Below, piece after piece: positions 49,783 through 59,961 of a stretch of 64,000 nt of DNA (position 1 is the first letter of the stretch; every line of letters starts with the position of its first letter). The stretch is from positions 186,001 to 250,000 of the forward strand of contig JAITDN010000003.1 in the NCBI GenBank assembly GCA_031282525.1. Direction: 5' to 3'. Origin of the DNA: Candidatus Endomicrobiellum basalitermitum. GTDB taxonomy: Bacteria; Elusimicrobiota; Endomicrobiia; Endomicrobiales; Endomicrobiaceae. Both the position numbers and the translations under genes were made by a program. The notes under the pieces are model-generated. The model was not told the DNA's origin. It saw only the letters and a program-made list of their open reading frames with translations, and made no database searches.

Positions 49783-50856
49783 TCATTTTTTGTATAAAGG
49801 TTTAGTAAAAGCTTTTATTTCCCTTCTATTATTATGGATTTCAACCTCCAATTTACCAGATTTAACATCTGTGTCAGCATCAATCAATGCCATACCTATT
49901 GCTTTTTTCAATGTAGGAGAAAAAGAACCACTTGTTACATATCCAATCTCTTTATTGCCAAAAAAAACTTTATTCGCATTTCTTGCAATGCCGGATAAAC
50001 ACTCAAAAGCTATTGGTATTCTCAAAGGCCTGTCTTTTAAAGATAAAAGCTTGGATTTACCTATAAAATCATTATCCCAATTTATCGTCTTTTGAAATCC
50101 AGCATCAATCGGGTTAATATTTTCATCAATTTCATGCCCGTGCAAAGGCATACATGCTTCAAGTCTCAATGTATCACGGCATCCAAGACCACAAGGTTTG
50201 ATTGAAAGATTCATAAGTTTTTCCCAAAAAACAACTATTTGTTCTTTAGAAATAAAAATCTCAAACCCATCCTCACCAGTATAGCCTGTTCTTGCAATTC
50301 TGCAAAAATTTGCATCTATATTCTTTAACTTCAATTCTGATATAGTAAAATATTTCATATCCTTAATATAAGTTTCACAAATACTTTGTAATATTTCAGC
50401 AGATTTAGGACCTTGTACAGAAACAAGACAAATATCAGTGCTTATATTTTTTATTTCAGTTCTTCCAACTTCCTTGTGCTTATTTAACCAATCAAAATCC
50501 TTTTCTAAATTCCCAGCATTTACAACAATCATGTACTCACAGTCAAATCTATAAACTATAATATCATCTTTTATACCACCATTTTCATTTAAAATCATAG
50601 AATATCTTGCTTTTTTATTAGGAAGTTCAGAAATGTTTCCAAGCGTAACATAATTCAAGAAACTCTCGGAATTTTCTCCGGTGATTATAAAAGTCCCCAT
50701 ATGAGATGTATCAAATACCCCTACGTTTGTTCTTACTTCATTATGCTCATCAACAATAGATGTATATTGTACAGGCATTTCCCAACCACAAAATTCCGTA
50801 AATTTTGCATCAAGTTTTTTATGTTCATAATATAAATGTGTTCTCTTCATTTTCAA
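49783..50856 (-). CDS. gcvT: Aminomethyltransferase (glycine cleavage T protein)
   Basis: Transfers the methylene group from aminomethyl-lipoyl GcvH to THF, releasing ammonia. The 357-residue protein shows KFTEFCGWEMPVQY, VGVFDTSHMG, the folate-binding GYTGEDGFEIFI, and DTLRLEACMPLHGHEID. It follows lpd by 68 bases. gcvH and gcvP are not in the window, so the complex is complete only if they lie elsewhere. Confidence 0.96.
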   Translation of the reverse strand: MKMKRTHLYYEHKKLDAKFTEFCGWEMPVQYTSIVDEHNEVRTNVGVFDTSHMGTFIITGENSESFLNYVTLGNISELPNKKARYSMILNENGGIKDDIIVYRFDCEYMIVVNAGNLEKDFDWLNKHKEVGRTEIKNISTDICLVSVQGPKSAEILQSICETYIKDMKYFTISELKLKNIDANFCRIARTGYTGEDGFEIFISKEQIVVFWEKLMNLSIKPCGLGCRDTLRLEACMPLHGHEIDENINPIDAGFQKTINWDNDFIGKSKLLSLKDRPLRIPIAFECLSGIARNANKVFFGNKEIGYVTSGSFSPTLKKAIGMALIDADTDVKSGKLEVEIHNNRREIKAFTKPLYKK

Positions 50857-50924
50857 AATTCTCTCAAAATAAAAATTTTATATTTAAATACACTTAACTG
50901 CTTACAACCTTATCACCTCCAAAT

Positions 50925-52271
50925 CTATATTTTTTTCGCCAAATCTACACATTTATCAAAAGCATCCTCATAGGCATTAAACAAACTTTCACTAAACGAT
51001 GGGTGAAAAACAGATTCTCTCGATATTTTATTAATATCGCTTTTAATAATTTGTGAGGCAAAATTTATAAGTTCGTCTGAATGCGCCCCAACAATCCAAA
51101 AAGCCAAAGGTTTTTTATTTGCTTTATCAACAGCACACTTTACAAAACCACTACGTTCTTTCTCAATAAACGCTCTGCTGTTTGCAGTAAATGGAAACTT
51201 TCCATAAATTACATCCCTACACTTTAAAAAATTCGATACTTTTACAGAAGAACTTTGAGGCATTGAAAAAACGACTTGAGGAATAACAGAATTATCAATT
51301 GAAATAGAGTTCATTTTAACTGCATTTTCTGCAGCTATTGCACCCTCGTTCTGTGCTGTATAAGCTAATAAACTCTTTCCCGCAATGTCCCCAACGGCAT
51401 AAATATTACTTACATTTGTCTGACAAAATTCGTTTGTTTCTAAAAACCCTTTTCCAATTGTTTTAATGCCCGCCCTCTCCAACTTTAGATCATTATTTGG
51501 CATTCTCCCAATGACAATTAATACTTTTTCATACTTATCTATATTGTTAAGCGCATCAAAACATGAAACTAATACGTCGACACCTTGCTTTATCAAATTT
51601 CTCTTTACTTCTTCTGAAACTTCTCTATCTTCATTTGGAAGTAAACAATTCTCATTTTCAGCTAAGGTTACATAACAGCCAAATCCGGAAAATATTGTCG
51701 CCATTTCAATTCCTATTGCACCTCCACCAACTACAAGCATATTCTTCGGAATTTCTTTAAGATTCAAAGCATCCGTTGAATTTATTATTTTATTACCCTC
51801 AAACGCAAACCCTTTCATTACCGAAGGACTTGTACCCGAAGCAATAACAATTTTGTTAGCAAAAATTTCTAAAATATTATTTCCTTCATTATTTGAAACT
51901 ATAAGATTGTTTTTATCTCTAAATGAAGCTACGCCCTCTATAATATCAACATTATATGAAGATAATATCGTCCTCATACCTTTTCTAAGATTAGCGATAT
52001 TTCTATCTTTTTTTGCAAGTATATCTGAGAAAATAATAGGTTCCGAATTTACTTTAAAACCATATTCATAAGATTTTTGAATTCTCTGCTTCAATTTTAG
52101 TGCCTGCCATAAAAATTTTGTTGGAAGACATCCACAGTTCAAACAAGTCCCACCGATAAAAGATTTTTCTATTATTGCCACTTTTGCTCCAAGTTGCACT
52201 GCTCTTACAGCTGTTGCGAATCCGGCTGGTCCAGAACCTATTACAACAATATCATATTTATCCAAATCCAT
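50925..52271 (-). CDS. lpdA: Dihydrolipoamide dehydrogenase
   Basis: Flavoenzyme that reoxidises lipoyl groups of 2-oxoacid dehydrogenases or the glycine cleavage system. FAD motif GSGPAGFA near 12-19, redox disulfide C43/C48 in GGTCLNCGCLPTK (with an extra Cys at 46), NAD-binding GGGAIGIE, the second FAD segment YAVGDIAG and the C-terminal catalytic H in HPSFSE. At 448 residues it is normal. Adjacent gcvT suggests service to glycine cleavage. Confidence 0.95.
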   Translation of the reverse strand: MDLDKYDIVVIGSGPAGFATAVRAVQLGAKVAIIEKSFIGGTCLNCGCLPTKFLWQALKLKQRIQKSYEYGFKVNSEPIIFSDILAKKDRNIANLRKGMRTILSSYNVDIIEGVASFRDKNNLIVSNNEGNNILEIFANKIVIASGTSPSVMKGFAFEGNKIINSTDALNLKEIPKNMLVVGGGAIGIEMATIFSGFGCYVTLAENENCLLPNEDREVSEEVKRNLIKQGVDVLVSCFDALNNIDKYEKVLIVIGRMPNNDLKLERAGIKTIGKGFLETNEFCQTNVSNIYAVGDIAGKSLLAYTAQNEGAIAAENAVKMNSISIDNSVIPQVVFSMPQSSSVKVSNFLKCRDVIYGKFPFTANSRAFIEKERSGFVKCAVDKANKKPLAFWIVGAHSDELINFASQIIKSDINKISRESVFHPSFSESLFNAYEDAFDKCVDLAKKI

Positions 52272-52439
52272 TTATCCCTCTAAAAACAGTAATTATAAAA
52301 TTAAACAAAAACAACATAGAAACCACTAACAAAATATGACGCACTTCTTTTATTTTGTCACGTACAAATTTCATGATACAACAAAACATAAATCCTGCAA
52401 CTATACTATAATTTATATTGCAGGAAAAGTTTGCTCATA

Positions 52440-53271
52440 ATCGCTCAATTTATTTTCATTATTGATGACATACAAGTTGGTGTAACTTTAAAAAGTTACA
52501 CCAACAACAATTAATGCAGGTACTGTGCTTCTGGTGAAATTGTACTAAAAATTTGCAAGTGGAAGACACAATAAAAATATTATTGCAACAATAAGTCCTA
52601 TTTAATCCTGTCCTTTTGCCTACTGATATACCAGATGTACTCAACATAAGTAGTTACGCTACTTGTTCCAAACAATCCACTTTCTACTGATGCAATATAA
52701 TATAATAGTACCACCTGAAAACAAAGCTTTTTCAGATTTAAGATTCAGTCTTTTACTAGATTTTTTATTGTTCTTCTCAGCGTAAACATCAAAAATATTA
52801 CTTATTTTCCATGCATCTATAAATGTTCCAATTGCACCAAAAGTTTCTGAAAGGAATAATGAAAATACGACAATTAAAGTAAAAATTTTTTATTAAAATC
52901 TGAAAACAGCAAGTAAGTACTAGAACTACTAAATATTACTAACACAACATCTTCTATATTTTATATACGCTATAGATATTCCAATTCCATTAGTAATTGA
53001 ATCTTTAAGAAAATCAGGTATCACTCTTGAACAAAGATCTTTCTGAATTTCGCAACAATTACAAGAACAATAAATAAACCTATATAACAACACTATTACA
53101 AACGCTTCATGTCACGGAAACCCCATACCATGACATCCCAGGGGATGCGAAGAAAGAATATAAGAGTTTACAAAAATAACACATGCCATCGTAAAAAAAT
53201 GCAGTTAGTCCAGCAATAGTCTCAGTACAAATATTTGTATTATTTTCTTTGGGTTTAGAAAAATCTCTCAT
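52440..53271 (-). pseudogene. Decayed guanine/hypoxanthine permease (AzgA/PbuG, NCS2)
   Basis: Found only by reading the minus strand across frames. From ATG 53271 it reads FSKPKENNTNICTETIAGLT, then in the next frame TMAYVIFVNSYIL, matching the N-terminus of AzgA/PbuG permeases. Further down are LSETFGAIGTFIDAWKIS and GLFGTSSVTTYVE, GISVGKRTGLN and, near the end, STISPEAQ and MSSIMKIN, the homologues of the conserved core. Many stops and frame changes separate them, and only about 830 of the usual 1,300 bases remain. An exact 13-bp hairpin lies in the 3' part. It indicates loss of a purine-base uptake route. Confidence 0.82.
52476..52505. other. Perfect 13-bp hairpin in permease remnant
   Basis: GTTGGTGTAACTT pairs exactly with AAGTTACACCAAC around a 4-base loop. 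No T run follows on either strand. It lies in the 3' part of the decayed permease, 205 bases upstream of the lpd start; its role is unclear. Confidence 0.6.
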
Positions 53272-53281
53272 TTTACTATAA

Positions 53282-54988
53282 CTATTTTTTAAATATTTCT
53301 AACACTTTAGACACAACTTCTTCAGGTTTTAAAAACTTAACACTACCTTTAGGATCCTTTCTTACTTTAAATTCTACATTGCCATTCGCAAGGTCTTTCT
53401 TACCAATTGTTATTCTATAAGGAATACCTATTAAATCAGCATCTTTAAATTTAACACCCGGTCTTTCATTTCTATCATCTACTAAGACATCTAATCCTTT
53501 TGAAGATAGTTCTTTATATATTTTCTCTGTTACCTCTCTACTCCTATCATCATAATAATCCAAAGGAACAATTAAAACCTCAAATGGGGTAATATTGTCA
53601 GGCCATATTATACCACTATCATCATGAGATTGTTCTACCGTTGCAGCGACTATTCTCGTAACTCCTAAACCATAACAACCCATAAAAATAAGATTTTCTT
53701 TCCCATTCGAGTCAAGATATGTCGCATTCATCGACTTTGAATATTTAGTAGTTAACTTAAAAATATGTCCAACCTCAATACCTCTCAAAAATTTCAATTC
53801 CTTTTCTTTACATCTGGGACAAATATCGCCAGGTACAACTTTTCTTACATCAGCAATTATATTGATACCATAATCACTTGTATAATTTATATTTTTTACA
53901 TGATAATCTTTTTTATTTGCCTCAGAAACTGCATTCAAAATTTCAATAACAGATAAATCAGCAATAACATTTATATTCTTAAACCCTACAGAATCTCCAA
54001 AGTCTATTGATGCATTTGTTATAGTAGAAACTGTCTGCTCATCAGCAATCATTATTTCGCTTGCCTCAAGTAAAGTCTGCAACTTTGTTTCATTTATTTC
54101 ATGATCTTCTCTTAATAAAACAACAACAGGATCTCCATCAGCGATATAAATTATTGTTTTTAAAAAATTTTTAGTAGATAACTCCAAAAATTTCACAACA
54201 TTCTCAATAGTACTAGCATTGGGAGTGAATATTTCATCCATAGCATGTAATTCTTCCATAGAACCCTCAACTTTTAAACACTCAGTTTTTTCACTAGTTG
54301 CACTATATCCACATTTACACAATGCTACTTCTGTTTCTCCATTTTCTGCCAAAATCATAAACTCGTGAGATAATGACCCACCTATCGGGCCTGAGGTTGA
54401 CTCAACAACACAAAATTTAAACCCGCATTTCACACATATGTTTTTATAAGCATCAAGCATAATTCGATAATATTTTTCTAAATCTAATTCATCAGTATGA
54501 AATGAATAAGCATCTTTCATTAAAAATTCTCTTGAACGCATAACACCAAAACGCGGTCGTATTTCATCTCTAAATTTTGGACCAAATTGATACAACATAA
54601 TAGGAAGTTGTTTATATGACCTTACGTCTTTCCTTACTAAATCTACTATTACTTCTTCTGCTGTAGGAGCAAGACAAAATTCAGCATTTTTTCTATCTTT
54701 TAATCTAAAAAGTTCTTTACCATAAATATTCCATCTCCCTGTTTCAATCCATAAATTTTTAGGAGAAATCAAAGGAAGAATTATCTCTTGACCACCAATA
54801 ATATTCATCTCATGCCTTATTATATTCTCAATTTTTCTTAAAACTTTAAGCCCCAAAGGCAAAAACTCATAAAATCCTGAAGCAAGTTTGCGTATCATCC
54901 CAGATTTTATCATTAACTTTGCAGAGATTATATCAGTATCTGTTGGAGACTCTCTTAAAGTTGGAATTAATAGCTTAGAAAAAAACAC
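53282..54988 (-). CDS. proS: Prolyl-tRNA synthetase, bacterial type
   Basis: Class II synthetase with an insertion editing domain that removes mis-charged Ala. The 568 residues show motif 1/2 (GFYEFLPLGLKVLRKIENII, RDEIRPRFGVMRSREFLMKD), an insertion at about 220-395, motif 3 (GCYGLGVTRIVAA) and a C-terminal anticodon-binding domain. The start is GTG behind AAAAGGG. Last gene of the rpsB-to-proS cluster. Confidence 0.98.
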   Translation of the reverse strand: MFFSKLLIPTLRESPTDTDIISAKLMIKSGMIRKLASGFYEFLPLGLKVLRKIENIIRHEMNIIGGQEIILPLISPKNLWIETGRWNIYGKELFRLKDRKNAEFCLAPTAEEVIVDLVRKDVRSYKQLPIMLYQFGPKFRDEIRPRFGVMRSREFLMKDAYSFHTDELDLEKYYRIMLDAYKNICVKCGFKFCVVESTSGPIGGSLSHEFMILAENGETEVALCKCGYSATSEKTECLKVEGSMEELHAMDEIFTPNASTIENVVKFLELSTKNFLKTIIYIADGDPVVVLLREDHEINETKLQTLLEASEIMIADEQTVSTITNASIDFGDSVGFKNINVIADLSVIEILNAVSEANKKDYHVKNINYTSDYGINIIADVRKVVPGDICPRCKEKELKFLRGIEVGHIFKLTTKYSKSMNATYLDSNGKENLIFMGCYGLGVTRIVAATVEQSHDDSGIIWPDNITPFEVLIVPLDYYDDRSREVTEKIYKELSSKGLDVLVDDRNERPGVKFKDADLIGIPYRITIGKKDLANGNVEFKVRKDPKGSVKFLKPEEVVSKVLEIFKK

Positions 54989-55107
54989 AAAAATTCCCTT
55001 TTAATCAAAATAAGATTTGTATCAAGTACAAAACTATTACGCATATGTTATTTTTTCACTTTCTAACACTTATTCCTTAATATCCAATTTTGCATTGTTA
55101 AAAATAT

Positions 55108-55572
55108 TTATCTAAAAATTTCCAATATTTTGAATTTAGTTTTACCTACTGGTAACTCAACTGTAACTATTTCACCACTCTCATGCCCTAATAATCCTTG
55201 AGCAAGAGGCGATTGTATAGATATCCTGTTTTCATTAGGATCCGCTTCTTCTGAATCTACAATAGTATATTTATAATCTTTACCATTTTCATCTTGTATT
55301 TTTACTGTAACACCAATAAATATTTTATCTGGATCAATATTTTGTTCTTCAATAATTTTTGAACAAGTTATCTTGGAGTCAACTTCCACAATTCTACGCA
55401 TAAGATTAACAAGAGTCTCTTTAGCAGCATGATATTCTGCATTCTCTCTTAAATCGCCAAGCTCTTTTGCCCGCGCAATCTCATCTTGAACAACAGATTT
55501 TTTCTTTTGAAGTTCTTTTAATTCATCAACAAGTCTCTTCCTACCTATTCTAGTTAAATAAATCTCTCCCAT
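55108..55572 (-). CDS. greA: Transcription elongation factor GreA
   Basis: Stimulates transcript cleavage by stalled RNA polymerase through its secondary channel. The 154 residues contain the N-terminal antiparallel coiled coil with acidic tip (GDLRENAEYHAAKE, about 40-53) and the C-terminal FKBP-like domain ending SPLAQGLLGHESGEIVTVELP. It starts 25 bases after ispG. Confidence 0.97.
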   Translation of the reverse strand: MGEIYLTRIGRKRLVDELKELQKKKSVVQDEIARAKELGDLRENAEYHAAKETLVNLMRRIVEVDSKITCSKIIEEQNIDPDKIFIGVTVKIQDENGKDYKYTIVDSEEADPNENRISIQSPLAQGLLGHESGEIVTVELPVGKTKFKILEIFR

Positions 55573-55596
55573 TCTCTCACCTTCCTTGTAACTTTT

Positions 55597-56679
55597 CTAC
55601 CTCTGATAATCTCTTATCATATAAATAAGCTTATCAATCCATTCATCTTGACTAACTTCTCCTAAAACTTTACCGTTTTTAAATAATATACCTTTCTCTT
55701 TCCCACCCGCTATACCAAAATCTGCATCTTTCGATTCACCCGGACCATTTACAACACAACCCATTAAAGCTATTTTCAAAGGTTTTGAAAATTTATTTAA
55801 ATTCTTAATTGTAGAAATTTTTTTTTCAATTTCCGAAACTATTTTTATTAAATCAACTTTACATCTAGCACATGTAGGGCAGGAAATAATCTCTATTCCA
55901 AAATCGCGAAGTTCCATATACTTCAAAAGAGAATAAGCAACCCTAATTTCTTCTACAGGATTTGCTGTAAGAGAAACTCTGATAGTATCACCTATACCAT
56001 CACACAGCATTATCCCCAATCCTGCGGCAGACTTTATAGAACCATCTCTAAGTGAACCTGCTTCTGTTATTCCCAAATGTAAAGGATAATTTCTTTTAGA
56101 AGCAAAAATCCTATAAGATTGTACTGTCGTATTAATATTTGAAGCTTTTAAAGAAACAACTATATCATCAAAATTATATTTTTCTAAAATTCTCACATGT
56201 TCCATAGCTGCACTTGCAAGAGCCTTTGCACGCAACAAACTGTCATCAAAATTATAAACTCCTTTTAATGATCCTGCATTTACTCCTATTCTTATAGGAA
56301 TATGTGCTTTTTTAGCTTCTTTTACTAAAATTTCAAGTTTATCATTTGAACCTATATTCCCTGGATTAATTCTTATTTTATCAATACCATGTTTTATCAC
56401 TTCAAGTGCTATTCTATAATCAAAATGAATATCTGCTACTAATGGAATCTTAATATTTTTCTTTATCCTATTTACATTGTAAGCAGATTCTAAATCAGGG
56501 AAAGAAACACGAACAACCTCACAGCCAACTTCTTCAAGTTGTTTTATTTGCTTTACAGTAGCTTTCCAATCTCTTGAATCCGTATTTGTCATAGACTGAA
56601 CTGCAATTAAAGAACCACCACCAATCGTAATATCACCAATATTAATTTTTTTTGTCTGAAACCTTCTATAAAATTTCAT
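55597..56679 (-). CDS. ispG: 4-hydroxy-3-methylbut-2-enyl diphosphate synthase
   Basis: [4Fe-4S] enzyme converting MEcPP to HMBPP in the MEP pathway. The 360-residue protein has an N-terminal TIM barrel (VAVQSMTN-like LIAVQSMTNTDSRD, VADIHFDYRIAL, RINPGNIG) and the C-terminal cluster domain with SCPTCARC and MGCVVNGPGESKDADFG. Located in the superoperon after rseP. Confidence 0.98.
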   Translation of the reverse strand: MKFYRRFQTKKINIGDITIGGGSLIAVQSMTNTDSRDWKATVKQIKQLEEVGCEVVRVSFPDLESAYNVNRIKKNIKIPLVADIHFDYRIALEVIKHGIDKIRINPGNIGSNDKLEILVKEAKKAHIPIRIGVNAGSLKGVYNFDDSLLRAKALASAAMEHVRILEKYNFDDIVVSLKASNINTTVQSYRIFASKRNYPLHLGITEAGSLRDGSIKSAAGLGIMLCDGIGDTIRVSLTANPVEEIRVAYSLLKYMELRDFGIEIISCPTCARCKVDLIKIVSEIEKKISTIKNLNKFSKPLKIALMGCVVNGPGESKDADFGIAGGKEKGILFKNGKVLGEVSQDEWIDKLIYMIRDYQR

Positions 56680-56800
56680 CTTAAATCAATAACTCAACTT
56701 ATAATAAGAAAAATATTTTCCACCTCTATTTTAACTTATGTAAATTAATTATCTATAAATTAAATATTACGTTCGTAATGTTTTACATATTATAAAAAAC

Positions 56801-57850
56801 TTATTTACCAAATAATTTTATTACATTTAATCGCAAAAGATCACTATATGTTGCAAAAATGAAAATAGTAGTTATAAAAATCAATCCCATAATATTATAA
56901 ATCTGAACAATTCTTACATTTATTTGTTTCCTAATTATCCCTTCTATAAAAAATAATAATATCATACCACCATCAACCATAGGTATAGGAAAAAAATTAA
57001 ACAACCCCAAAGCAACCGATAAAGTTGCAATTAACATCAAATAATCTTGCATACCCTCTCTCATAGCATTCGTCATAAGTTGAATAATTCCAATAGGTCC
57101 AGAGATATCAGGCTTTTCCAACAATACAGCTTTATTTATGAGGTAAGTAGTAGGTAAAACTGTTTGCAGTATTGAAGCTTTAATTCCAAAATACAAAGAT
57201 TTTATAAGACCTATTTTTGTTCTCATAGGATGTATACCTATTGTAGCTAATCCTGTTATAGGTTTTTTTACAACACGCATATTCAATCCGAAAAATTTAC
57301 CTTTTCGCTCTATGACAAAAGAAACATACTTACCTACTTTGTCTTTTAATTCGATATTTAAATCATTCCAAGTATTTACTTCAGTTGCATCTACTGATTT
57401 TATTTTATCTCCTGTAATTAACCCTGCAACTGCAGCAGGATAATTTTCAATTACAGATCCTATAGAACAACTAGTTGTAGGAGTCATCACCCCATATATG
57501 TTAAAAATAAAAGAAAAAAGGAAAATTGCAAAAATGTAATTTGAAAATGGTCCAGCAAATGATATCCAAACTTTTTTATACCACGCAAGAGCTAAATAAT
57601 CTCCTTCACTGCCCGTAAGCTCATCAGGAGTTTCACCCATCATCTTAACAAATCCACCAAAAGGAATGGCTTTTATACAATATTTTGTACCTTTAAATGT
57701 ATATTTAATTAAATTGGGACCAAAACCAAAAGCAAAGACCATTATCCTTATTTTACACATTTTTGCAGCAAGAAAATGTCCCAATTCATGTATGAAAATC
57801 AAGAATCCAAATCCCACAATAACAGTAAATATCTGAAAAATTATAGCCAT
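56801..57850 (-). CDS. rseP: Site-2 zinc metalloprotease RseP
   Basis: Inner-membrane intramembrane protease that cuts anti-sigma factors or signal-peptide remnants. The 349-residue protein has the zinc motif HELGH (about 21-25) in the first membrane helix, a central PDZ domain (about 115-190) and the second active-site segment NFFPIPMVDGG (LDG variant) near the C-terminus. Preceded by AGAAGG; 12 bases after dxr. Confidence 0.96.
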   Translation of the reverse strand: MAIIFQIFTVIVGFGFLIFIHELGHFLAAKMCKIRIMVFAFGFGPNLIKYTFKGTKYCIKAIPFGGFVKMMGETPDELTGSEGDYLALAWYKKVWISFAGPFSNYIFAIFLFSFIFNIYGVMTPTTSCSIGSVIENYPAAVAGLITGDKIKSVDATEVNTWNDLNIELKDKVGKYVSFVIERKGKFFGLNMRVVKKPITGLATIGIHPMRTKIGLIKSLYFGIKASILQTVLPTTYLINKAVLLEKPDISGPIGIIQLMTNAMREGMQDYLMLIATLSVALGLFNFFPIPMVDGGMILLFFIEGIIRKQINVRIVQIYNIMGLIFITTIFIFATYSDLLRLNVIKLFGK

Positions 57851-57862
57851 TTACATTCCTTC

Positions 57863-59014
57863 TCAATTAATCAATTTTCTTGCATAGTATCTTGCCCAAA
57901 AGTCGGCTTCAATAAAACTATTCAATGACAAACTTTTTGATATTGTATGAGCATACATAGTTTTTTCAACAATTTCTGCAATATCTGTAAATTTTATCTC
58001 TTCATTTAAAAACGCTTCAACCGCCACTTCATTAGCAGCATTCATTGCTGAAGGCATAGTAAATCCTTTTTTTGCAGCGTAATACGAAAGTTTTAAACAT
58101 GGGAACTTATTAAAATCTGGTTTGAAAAATTCTAACCTACCAACTTCATTAAGATTCAATGGTTTTACATTTGATGTTAGTCTCTCCGGATAGGTTAAAG
58201 CATACTGAATCGGCAATCTCATATCTGGATTTGAAAGTTGAGCTATAACTGAACCATCAACATACTCTACCATTGAGTGTAAAATAGACTGAGGATGCAT
58301 TATAATTTCAATTTTCTCTATAGGCACCCCAAATAGAACAGACGCTTCAATAGCCTCAAGTCCCTTATTCATAAGAGTAGCACTATCAATCGTTATCTTC
58401 TTGCCCATTTTCCACGTAGGATGATTTAAAGCCTCTCTAACGGTTATTTGAGAAAATTTTTTATCGTATTTATAAAACGGTCCTCCAGAAGCTGTAAGCA
58501 CTATTTTTTTTATTTGAGATTTCTTCTCACCCATACAACATTGAAATATAGCCGAATGTTCACTATCAATAGGAAGCATAGATATTCCATTTTTAGCGGC
58601 AAGTCTCATTATATAGCTCCCCGCCACAACAAGAGTTTCTTTATTTGCAATAGCTATATCTTTTTTTGATTTTATTGCAGCAATTATAGATTTCAAACTA
58701 ATAGCCCCAACAATAGCAACAAGAACCATATCAACATCTGGCATTTCTACAAGTCTTTCAAGTCCAGAAGGACCACTATAAATACTAACTTCTATATTAT
58801 TGGAAATACACCACTTTTTTAAATTACGAGATTCAACAAAATTATTCACAGATACTGCAGAAGGTTTAAATTTTCTAATTTGTAATTTTAAAATCTCTAT
58901 ATTAGAATCAACAGCAAGTCCTCTAATACAAATATCATCTTTCATGTTATAAACTATATCCAGAGTCTGTGTCCCTATTGATCCCGATGATCCTAAAATC
59001 ACTATTTTTTTCAT
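57863..59014 (-). CDS. dxr: 1-deoxy-D-xylulose-5-phosphate reductoisomerase
   Basis: NADPH-dependent conversion of DXP to MEP, the committed step of isoprenoid synthesis. The 383 residues show the Rossmann start ILGSSGSIGTQTLDIV, ANKETLVVAG, metal-site IDSEHSAIFQC and the GGPFYKY and HPTWKMGKKITIDSATLMNKGLE blocks. Its start overlaps the cdsA stop by four bases. Confidence 0.98.
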   Translation of the reverse strand: MKKIVILGSSGSIGTQTLDIVYNMKDDICIRGLAVDSNIEILKLQIRKFKPSAVSVNNFVESRNLKKWCISNNIEVSIYSGPSGLERLVEMPDVDMVLVAIVGAISLKSIIAAIKSKKDIAIANKETLVVAGSYIMRLAAKNGISMLPIDSEHSAIFQCCMGEKKSQIKKIVLTASGGPFYKYDKKFSQITVREALNHPTWKMGKKITIDSATLMNKGLEAIEASVLFGVPIEKIEIIMHPQSILHSMVEYVDGSVIAQLSNPDMRLPIQYALTYPERLTSNVKPLNLNEVGRLEFFKPDFNKFPCLKLSYYAAKKGFTMPSAMNAANEVAVEAFLNEEIKFTDIAEIVEKTMYAHTISKSLSLNSFIEADFWARYYARKLIN

Positions 59015-59808
59015 CTTAAAAATTTTAAAATATAATACACAGTTGGAGCTGTAAATATATAAGAATCAAATCTGTCGAAAACTCCACCATGTCCAGGTAC
59101 TATTCTACCAGAATCCTTACTATCACCATCTCTTTTAATAATAGACTCACAAAGATCCGAAAATTGTCCTGTTATGGCGATTACAAACCCTAAAATTATA
59201 CTATTCCGCAAAGTTAAAATATTACTCATAAATCCAAATCTACATATAACGGCCCCCAAAATGCCAAAAACAACTCCCGCTATCGCTCCTTCTATTGTTT
59301 TTTTAGGACTAATATTCTCCGCAAGTTTATGCTTACCAAACATTTTCCCGAATGCATAGGCTGCCGTATCTAAAGTCCAAATAACTATAAAAATAAAAAA
59401 CACAAACTCCATACCACCCTTTAAATTACGTATATAAACCATATACATTAAAGCAAGTGGAATAAAAAAAGTTCCAAAAAAAGATGACGATATTCTAACA
59501 ATACACAAATTCGGCTGCCCTTTAAAAATTTCGACACCAAAAAGAATAATACTCATCACAATGACAGAAAATATTATTTTATTCACTGGAAAATTCTTAG
59601 AAAAGCACAAAAATATAAAAAACATAATAGACATTACAAGTGAAATAAAAGTGTGAGGGTTATATTTTTTCAATATGACAAAGTACTCATAAACACATAA
59701 GAATGATACAAGAAACATCATCCCATAAAACACTATACCACCACAATATATACAAGCAAAAATAAACGGTATTCCAATAACTGCCGTTAATATTCTGGTT
59801 AATAACAT
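59011..59808 (-). CDS. cdsA: Phosphatidate cytidylyltransferase
   Basis: Membrane enzyme making CDP-diacylglycerol. The 265-residue protein has multiple membrane helices and the signature near the C-terminus: IIKRDGDSKDSGRIVPGHGG then FDRFDS. Together with plsY it supports retained phospholipid synthesis. It lies between uppS and dxr; its Shine-Dalgarno is weak. Confidence 0.97.
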   Translation of the reverse strand: MLLTRILTAVIGIPFIFACIYCGGIVFYGMMFLVSFLCVYEYFVILKKYNPHTFISLVMSIMFFIFLCFSKNFPVNKIIFSVIVMSIILFGVEIFKGQPNLCIVRISSSFFGTFFIPLALMYMVYIRNLKGGMEFVFFIFIVIWTLDTAAYAFGKMFGKHKLAENISPKKTIEGAIAGVVFGILGAVICRFGFMSNILTLRNSIILGFVIAITGQFSDLCESIIKRDGDSKDSGRIVPGHGGVFDRFDSYIFTAPTVYYILKFLR

Positions 59809-59961
59809 ACATAAAACTCTCTAAATTATAATTTTAAATATCTGTCTACAGCAAATTAATCCACAAACAAATACCTTTTTACTTTAATAAAATATATAAT
59901 TAAAACTAAAAATAACAATAATAAAACACTATAGATATTAGTTTCCAATTTTAAACATCCA

